Positions 41,650-45,931 of a stretch of 45,931 nucleotides of DNA are shown piece after piece (the first letter of the stretch is position 1; every line of letters starts with the position of its first letter). Below the pieces are notes generated by a model. That model made no database searches. It was not told the origin of the DNA and was given only the letters and a program-made list of their open reading frames with translations. The translations under genes were made by a program, and so were the position numbers. The stretch is from positions 1-45,931 of the forward strand of contig JANQOL010000365.1 of the NCBI GenBank assembly GCA_028289675.1. The letters are read 5' to 3'. Source of the DNA: Pirellulaceae bacterium. Lineage in GTDB: Bacteria > Planctomycetota > Planctomycetia > Pirellulales > Pirellulaceae.

Positions 41650-41667
41650 CGCGGGTTCGATTCCCGC
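41650..41667 (+). repeat. T-arm repeat, right copy (3' tRNA-like fragment)
   Basis: CGCGGGTTCGATTCCCGC is followed by TGACCAGC, which would be an acceptor strand plus discriminator. No matching 5' acceptor strand, D-arm or anticodon arm is found upstream, so this is only the 3' fragment of a tRNA-like gene. It fits the displaced 3' end left behind by an integration event. Confidence 0.55.
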
Positions 41668-41685
41668 TGACCAGCTTTAGTTTTC

Positions 41686-41708
41686 TGTACCAGGCGTTAT
41701 GAAGATCT
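41686..41708 (+). repeat. Left terminal inverted repeat of the IS3 element
   Basis: Starts with TG and shares GTTATGAAGATCT exactly with the other end; the remaining ten outer bases match at five positions. Confidence 0.75.
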
Positions 41709-41724
41709 GGGTTAGTAAGGTTGG

Positions 41725-42609
41725 TTAAACATTGACTTGATCGCTGTGCGGCTGGAGTGAGGTTGTAGCCCGAGCGGAAGCAGCGCAGCGAGCGGCGAAC
41801 TCGCTAGGAGTTTGGTACGCCAGCGAGCTGTTTGGGCGGTCGTGGTTGTAGCTGTGTCTCCAAGCTTGGGTGAGCTGGCGGGCATCCACCAAGGACTCGA
41901 ACTCTTCAGTGGCGAGGAACTCGTCTCGAAAACGACTGAAGAAACTCTCAGCGTAGCCGTTCTCCCAAGGACTTCCGGGCTCGATGTACAGTGCCGAAAT
42001 TCCCGTCCGTTCGAACCAATCTCGCATCGCGTGAGCAATGGATTCGGGACCGTTGTCCGAGCGAATGTGAGTGGGAACGCCGTGCATCGCAAACAACTCA
42101 GCCAGTGTGTCGATCACGTCCTCGCTCCGAATGTTCCGATCGACCTTCAAGGCTAAACTCTCGCGAGTGTATTCATCGACGATCGACAACCACTTCAAGG
42201 TGCTGCCGCTACGAGTGCGATCAAAGGTAAAGTCCCAACACCAAACGTGATTGCGGTACTCGGCTCGATGCCGATGGCAACCGTTGGCCGATACGCCCAG
42301 ACGCCTGCGTTTTCGCTTCTTCTGAGGCACTTTCAAGCCCTCGCGACGCCAGAGACGGTAAATGCGTGTGTTACTGGCTTGCCAATGATCACGACGTAAC
42401 AGTGCCGCAATCCGCCGATAGCCATAACGCGGATACATCTTTACCAACTCAAGCATTCGAGCGACCAAGGCGCGTTCGTCGCTGCGAAGCTTGCTCTGGT
42501 AACGTTGGCTGCTGCGGGGCTGTTCGATTAACTTGCAGGACCTTCGCTCCGAGGCTTCGAATGAACGTTGCAATTCATTGACGGCCTGCCTGCGACGCGA
42601 AGGGCTCAC
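41725..42609 (-). CDS. IS3-family transposase OrfB (DDE integrase core)
   Basis: A 294-residue catalytic subunit. The N-terminal HTH_21-type region (YPRYGYRRIAALLRRDHWQA) precedes an rve integrase core with the DDE residues in WCWDFTFDRTRSG (Asp), HIRSDNGPESI (Asp) and PGSPWENGYAESFFSRFRDE (Glu). The GTG start overlaps the OrfA stop as GTGA (42606-42609), so expression is by coupling or by frameshifting into an OrfAB fusion. It appears intact and probably active. Confidence 0.93.
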   Translation of the reverse strand: MSPSRRRQAVNELQRSFEASERRSCKLIEQPRSSQRYQSKLRSDERALVARMLELVKMYPRYGYRRIAALLRRDHWQASNTRIYRLWRREGLKVPQKKRKRRRLGVSANGCHRHRAEYRNHVWCWDFTFDRTRSGSTLKWLSIVDEYTRESLALKVDRNIRSEDVIDTLAELFAMHGVPTHIRSDNGPESIAHAMRDWFERTGISALYIEPGSPWENGYAESFFSRFRDEFLATEEFESLVDARQLTQAWRHSYNHDRPNSSLAYQTPSEFAARCAASARATTSLQPHSDQVNV

Positions 42610-42893
42610 CAGTTTCCCTCCTGAAGATGCTTCAACATCTGGATGTCCAACTCCTTGTCGGCCACCAACTGCTTCAAGCGACGGTTCTCGTCCTCAAGCT
42701 CCTTCAGTCGCTTCGCTTCCTCGGCCTTCATGCCGCCGTACTGCTTACGCCAACGATCATAAGTCGACTGACTCACACCCAGCGTCTGAAGCACAATCGC
42801 TTCATCCTTGCCCGAGTTCAACATGGCATCCGCGTCACGAAGCTTCTTCACAATCTGCTCCGGAGTATGACGCTTCCGACGTTTCGAATTCAT
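42606..42893 (-). CDS. IS3-family transposase OrfA (HTH)
   Basis: A 95-residue DNA-binding subunit with the HTH_8/transposase_8 region (HTPEQIVKKLRDADAMLNSG, then IVLQTLGVSQSTYDRWRKQY) and a leucine-zipper-like tail (LKELEDENRRLKQLVADKEL). The ATG at 42893 is about 50 bp inside the right terminal repeat. It ends at the GTGA overlap with OrfB, the standard IS3 layout. Confidence 0.92.
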   Translation of the reverse strand: MNSKRRKRHTPEQIVKKLRDADAMLNSGKDEAIVLQTLGVSQSTYDRWRKQYGGMKAEEAKRLKELEDENRRLKQLVADKELDIQMLKHLQEGNW

Positions 42894-42920
42894 ACCGATC
42901 TCCTCGCCAAAACGACTCTG

Positions 42921-42943
42921 AGATCTTCATAACCAGTGGATCA
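42921..42943 (-). repeat. Right terminal inverted repeat of the IS3 element
   Basis: On the minus strand it begins TGATCCACTG and then matches the left end exactly over GTTATGAAGATCT. Confidence 0.75.
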
Positions 42944-43027
42944 GTTCTCGAAAAGCAGGCCACCGCCGCCTCTACTCTTTGATGATGAGCGGCATCTGTG
43001 GCCGTCGGCTGAAGAAAACGCGTCAAA

Positions 43028-43047
43028 ACCCTTGCTTTCGCAGGGGT
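43028..43047. terminator. Short hairpin between IS3 and the second propeller gene
   Basis: ACCCTTGC and GCAGGGGT pair over eight bases (one G-U) around a TTTC loop, preceded by AAAA. It could be a terminator left of the propeller gene. It is in a 370-bp stretch (42944-43312) in which I see no gene. Confidence 0.35.
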
Positions 43048-43312
43048 GTCGCTTCTGAGGAACTGTCTCTCTTGTGACAGCTAGTGTCGTCGTTGCGCCA
43101 ATTGTGCCTTTCTCTGCCATGCAGGCAGTTTAGGCTGGTCCCGGCTTTCAACTAGTCGGTTCGTGCGCCACAATCGACCAATGATTCTTGCTCAAGTTGA
43201 GCTAACGCATTCTGTTCACAACTGCTGGACACTTAAAACACCTGCTCAGGGGCAGACCTCCGTGATTCGCCTGTAGGCGTTTCTTGATTCACCGTTAACG
43301 CACTGAGAGTCT

Positions 43313-44644
43313 ATGAAACCTTTCGTCAATTTTGCATGTCTCTGTCTCGCTGTTGGCCTGCTTACCCAATCGTTGTCCGCTCAAGACTGGCCGCAATGGA
43401 ACGGCCCCCATCGAGACGGAACCACTGGCGTTGAAAAGCGCATCGTGCTTCCGAAAACAGCTCAGCCTACTTGGTCGGTCGAACTTGGATTGGGGTATTC
43501 TGGACCAGTTGTCAAAGGCGATAGCGTTATCGTAACCGACTACGAGCTAGAGTCGGGAGAAATCACGAATAACGCTGGCAAGCGAGATAAGCTGACTGGA
43601 AAGGAAAGAATCACTTGTTTCAACACGAAGACAGGTGACAAGGTCTGGCAGCATTCCTACGACCGACCGTACAGCGTGTCCTATCCGGCTGGGCCGCGCG
43701 CAACACCGACGATCTTTGAAGATCATGTCTACGCGCTCGGTAGCGAAGGCGACCTGTTGTGTCTGAACTTGAACAGCGGAGATCTAGTTTGGCAAGTATC
43801 TTTCAATAAAGACTTTGGCGCGAAGACTCCTTTGTGGGGACATGCTGCATCACCGCTCGTCTACGACGACAAGTTGATCTGCATGGTGGGCGGCGAAGGA
43901 TCCCTGGTTGTTGCGTTTGATCCGAAGACCGGTAGTGTAAAGTGGAAATCGCTCTCGTCCAAAGATAACGAAACAGGTTATTGCCCACCGACGGTCATCC
44001 GTGCTGGCGGAGTCGACCAACTCTTGGTGTGGGATCCAACGCGTCTGCATAGCCTGAATCCAGAAACCGGACGAGAGTATTGGAGTGAGTCAGTCGCTCC
44101 GGGCTACGGGATGTCGATACTGCCACCTATCAAGCGCGGTGATCTACTTTTTGTCTCCGGCGAGAGCCAAACGTCCGCCATGTTCCGGCTTTCCGACTCC
44201 AGACCGGCCGCGGAACTGCTTTGGCGTGGCAAACCTAAGGATTCTTTGTACCTGGCGACTTCGAATGCGATTTGGAAGGACGACTACATCTACGGAGCCG
44301 ACATTCGCTCCGGAGCATTGATGTGCTTTTTGGCTGCGACTGGTGGACGTAAATGGCAATCCGCAGTCCCAACAAGTGGATCAGAGCGAGGCCGCGGTGG
44401 TGCTCATGCATCCGCGTTCTTGATTGATGCAGGAGAAGATACGTTGATCCTAAGTGAGACGGGAGACTTGATTCATGCGAACCTCACTCCTGCGGGTTAC
44501 AACGAAATAGCTCGGTTTCACGCCATCGATCCAACTACCAAGACGATGGGACGCACTGTCCTGTGGACCTACCCGGCTCTTGCAGGGAATCATATTTACA
44601 TCAGAAACGACAAGCGACTCGTCTGTTACAAGGTCGCACAATGA
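43313..44644 (+). CDS. Secreted PQQ-binding-like beta-propeller protein (copy 2)
   Basis: A 443-residue exported propeller, paralogue of the protein encoded at 25821. The signal peptide ends SLSAQ, then DWPQWNGPHRDGT. Shared stretches include GYSGP, VTDYELESGEITNN, DKLTGKERITCF, YPAGPRATPT, LGSEGDLLCL, GYCPPTVI and LSETGDLIHANL. Blade motifs such as FNTKTGDKVWQHSYD and FDPKTGSVKWKSL carry the Trp docking residues. It lies between the IS3 element and a convergent WD40 gene, without an operon partner, unlike copy 1. The function is presumably the same as that of copy 1. Confidence 0.9.
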   Translation: MKPFVNFACLCLAVGLLTQSLSAQDWPQWNGPHRDGTTGVEKRIVLPKTAQPTWSVELGLGYSGPVVKGDSVIVTDYELESGEITNNAGKRDKLTGKERITCFNTKTGDKVWQHSYDRPYSVSYPAGPRATPTIFEDHVYALGSEGDLLCLNLNSGDLVWQVSFNKDFGAKTPLWGHAASPLVYDDKLICMVGGEGSLVVAFDPKTGSVKWKSLSSKDNETGYCPPTVIRAGGVDQLLVWDPTRLHSLNPETGREYWSESVAPGYGMSILPPIKRGDLLFVSGESQTSAMFRLSDSRPAAELLWRGKPKDSLYLATSNAIWKDDYIYGADIRSGALMCFLAATGGRKWQSAVPTSGSERGRGGAHASAFLIDAGEDTLILSETGDLIHANLTPAGYNEIARFHAIDPTTKTMGRTVLWTYPALAGNHIYIRNDKRLVCYKVAQ

Positions 44645-44774
44645 CGATCGGCGCCAAATCCTGGCGTCAAGAAGTTTTCGTGCCCGTATAGCAAGGCCGC
44701 GATTGCGATACGGCCTTCGGAAGACTTGCACAGTCTATAAACCGGACGTAGCGCTGATGAACGCGGGCGAGCGG

Positions 44775-44796
44775 TGTTCACAAATATTTGTGAACA
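44775..44796. promoter_or_regulatory. Perfect 22-bp palindrome
   Basis: The half-site TGTTCACAAAT is followed directly by its reverse complement, giving a 22-bp perfect palindrome. Outside it, AGCGGT on the left and ACCGCT on the right can extend pairing. It lies between two convergent genes, so a bidirectional terminator is possible, but the AT-rich palindrome without a loop looks more like a dimeric repressor site. Confidence 0.5.
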
Positions 44797-44876
44797 GCGA
44801 ACCGCTTGCAACCGCATTCGATTGAATTCGGTGGGCGAATGGATCGGATGTTCGAGGCGGGTGCGCGACGACTGGA

Positions 44877-45931
44877 TCACTGTGAGGTGCTAACGGGATG
44901 GGACCAGATATGGACGTTGCCTCCCGCGGTTGCTGCGAAGAGTCGACCACGCTCGGCGTCGTAGGCGATGGACCATACCGCCTGTCCGACATGTCCCAGC
45001 GTCATTAGGTAATCGCCGGAAAGGGTCCACACGACAAGGTTGCCGTCTTGACCACCGGAGATGAGTCGTGGGCCGATGCGGACGAGTGACCACACTGGAC
45101 CCTCGTGCGCGTTCCAGCGCAGCAGATTGCGGTCGTCAGGATGGAGCCGCGAAATCACTCCCGCAGAGTCTGCCACGAAGAATGAGCCTTCGGCGTATTC
45201 GATGGCATTGACGCTGCTGCTGCTGTGCTGCCACGATTGGAGTGTCTCGCCTTCAACATCGATGAGACGCAGAACGTGGTTCTCGTTCGCGACCGCGAAT
45301 GTCGTGCCGTCGTCCGAGAATGCCGCCGCGCGAATGTCACCGCCCAAACCCTGGAATGAGTTTAAGAGCCGAAGTGGACTTGTCTGATAGATGTTGAGCT
45401 GTCCTTTGGTGTCGCCGCTCAGAAACGTCTCGCCACCAGGCGAGGACTCGACGGTCCAGATCGTTGCAGAATGATGGCCAGCTCGCTCTGCCTCTCGTAA
45501 GTCAGCTAGTTGCAACGTGACGATTTCACTTCCGCGTGTCGCAAGCAGCAGGTCATTCTGAGGAGAGATCGATAGCGCGGAAGCACCCAACTCGGATTCA
45601 ACAATGGAGTGGATGAAACCGTCTTCGACGCTGTACAAAGTGAGCTCTCCGTCCACATTTCGGGTCGCGAATTCACCAGTTGTATTTGATGCGGCGATTG
45701 ATCGAATGGGAACATCGGTGTCGACGACTTTGCGACCAATGCAGGTGTGTTGGAGGTTCACCAGCATCGCGGTCGAATCCATGCGATCTTTACAAAGGGC
45801 CAGCCATCTCGTTTCGTTAGGTTGAACTCGCACTCCAGCGAGAAAGGGTGTCGGCTGCTCCCACCGTACGTTTCCAGAGTTGGGGTCCACGGCAATCATT
45901 CGGCCATCGGAATGTGCGACGAGGAGGTCGT
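44877..45931 (-). CDS. WD40/PQQ-type propeller protein, C-terminal part (runs off the right edge)
   Basis: At least 351 residues of a beta-propeller; the frame is open to the last base, where it reads DLLVAHSDGRMIAVDPNSGN. Repeats with WD40-like ends can be seen: VRWEQP, LQLADLREAERAGHHSATIW, SGDTKGQLNIYQTSP, VANENHVLRLIDVEGETLQSW, RWNAHEGPVWSLVRI, SGGQDGNLVVWTLSGDY and ATAGGNVHIWSHP. Blades alternate between WD40 GH-WD features and PQQ-like DxxxGxxxW. The N-terminus, which could carry a kinase domain or signal peptide as in many planctomycete WD40 proteins, lies outside the window. It is convergent with the second PQQ propeller gene. Confidence 0.88.
   Translation of the reverse strand, partial: DLLVAHSDGRMIAVDPNSGNVRWEQPTPFLAGVRVQPNETRWLALCKDRMDSTAMLVNLQHTCIGRKVVDTDVPIRSIAASNTTGEFATRNVDGELTLYSVEDGFIHSIVESELGASALSISPQNDLLLATRGSEIVTLQLADLREAERAGHHSATIWTVESSPGGETFLSGDTKGQLNIYQTSPLRLLNSFQGLGGDIRAAAFSDDGTTFAVANENHVLRLIDVEGETLQSWQHSSSSVNAIEYAEGSFFVADSAGVISRLHPDDRNLLRWNAHEGPVWSLVRIGPRLISGGQDGNLVVWTLSGDYLMTLGHVGQAVWSIAYDAERGRLFAATAGGNVHIWSHPVSTSQ

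Larger units (their letters stand above)
32608..41667. mobile_element. Probable genomic island next to the tmRNA gene
   Basis: The region lies between two direct T-arm copies and contains, just inside each end, a copy of TTCCTGACAATATCCTGACA. Its genes look accessory (ECF/kinase, orphan proteins, protease, lipases, dead transposase), and by eye it is more AT-rich than the 11-31 kb block. No integrase is present, so the element would be a relic or depend on another element. The right T-arm copy is followed by TGACCAGC rather than the tmRNA acceptor sequence, so a single simple insertion into this tmRNA gene does not fully explain the ends. Confidence 0.45.
41686..42943 (-). mobile_element. IS3-family insertion sequence, complete
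   Basis: A 1258-bp element with two overlapping transposase frames on the minus strand. The ends are TGTACCAGGCGTTATGAAG- at the left and, on the other strand, TGATCCACTGGTTATGAAG- at the right; the outer 23 bases match at 18 positions and start with TG, as in IS3. Flanks TTTC and GTTC are a weak candidate for a target duplication. It inserted immediately beside the right end of the proposed island. Confidence 0.85.

Noticed and set aside
41600..41677. A complete tRNA gene ending GATTCCCGCTGACCAGC
   Set aside because: The T-arm and an acceptor-like 3' strand are present, but no pairing 5' strand, D-arm or anticodon arm is found in the preceding 75 bases; only a 3' fragment can be claimed.
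1..45931. CRISPR arrays, retrons or diversity-generating retroelements
   Set aside because: No regularly spaced repeats, no reverse transcriptase and no template/variable repeat pair were found, although an FGE-type domain is present in the kinase.

Overview
The window looks like a chromosomal segment of a planctomycete, most likely from the Pirellulales. The evidence is the gene content: a type I sulfatase, an SHD1-domain protein, two paralogous secreted PQQ-type propellers, a CehA-like PHP protein, a DUF1624 acyltransferase, an ECF sigma factor translationally coupled to a Ser/Thr kinase that carries an FGE-sulfatase domain, and an ECF42-type sigma factor with its YCII (DGPF) partner. Starts are often GTG or TTG and many proteins carry signal peptides. 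This is inference from families; no rRNA is present to confirm it.

Layout. (1) 1-5.3 kb: a sulfatase, an SHD1 protein and an orphan nitrite/sulfite-reductase-like protein read leftward. A sigma-54 activator reads rightward from the same intergenic region, which holds a perfect 17-bp inverted repeat and a good -24/-12 promoter. (2) 5.6-10.8 kb: secreted hydrolases, namely an EEP phosphatase/nuclease, a nitrilase-family amidase, a membrane acetyltransferase and an unusual EEP + SMP-30 fusion. (3) 11.2-13.5 kb: an ECF sigma factor, its probable membrane partner and a small secreted protein. (4) 13.8-19.3 kb: an Lrp-type regulator followed by an RND efflux adaptor and pump. (5) 19.3-31.8 kb: GNAT, methyltransferase, sugar isomerase, divergent queF/queE (queuosine pathway), CehA-like protein, PQQ propeller + D-amino-acid lyase/aldolase, ECF42 + YCII, and a protein with two fused ModA-like domains. 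(6) 32.26-32.62 kb: the tmRNA gene (ssrA), whose encoded tag is ADSNLQLAA.

(7) 32.6-41.7 kb: a probable genomic island lying against the 3' end of the tmRNA gene. It is bracketed by copies of an 18-bp T-arm sequence and of the 20-bp repeat TTCCTGACAATATCCTGACA. It carries an ECF sigma factor coupled to a transmembrane Ser/Thr kinase/FGE protein, a Cys-rich orphan, a dead IS256-type transposase, a strongly charge-segregated 210-residue orphan, a glutamyl-endopeptidase-like protease without a signal peptide, a small beta-sandwich protein, a secreted CE1-type esterase and a DUF2235 lipase-like protein. I think this is the most novel part: a sensor kinase and sigma factor placed beside a protease/lipase set, with a candidate protease-activated, membrane-active substrate. 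That function is a hypothesis. (8) 41.69-42.94 kb: a complete IS3-family element at the island edge. (9) 43.3-45.9 kb: a second PQQ propeller, a 22-bp palindrome between convergent genes and a WD40-type propeller running off the right edge.

No CRISPR array, rRNA or complete tRNA was seen. Residue numbers are hand counts from the start chosen for each gene.
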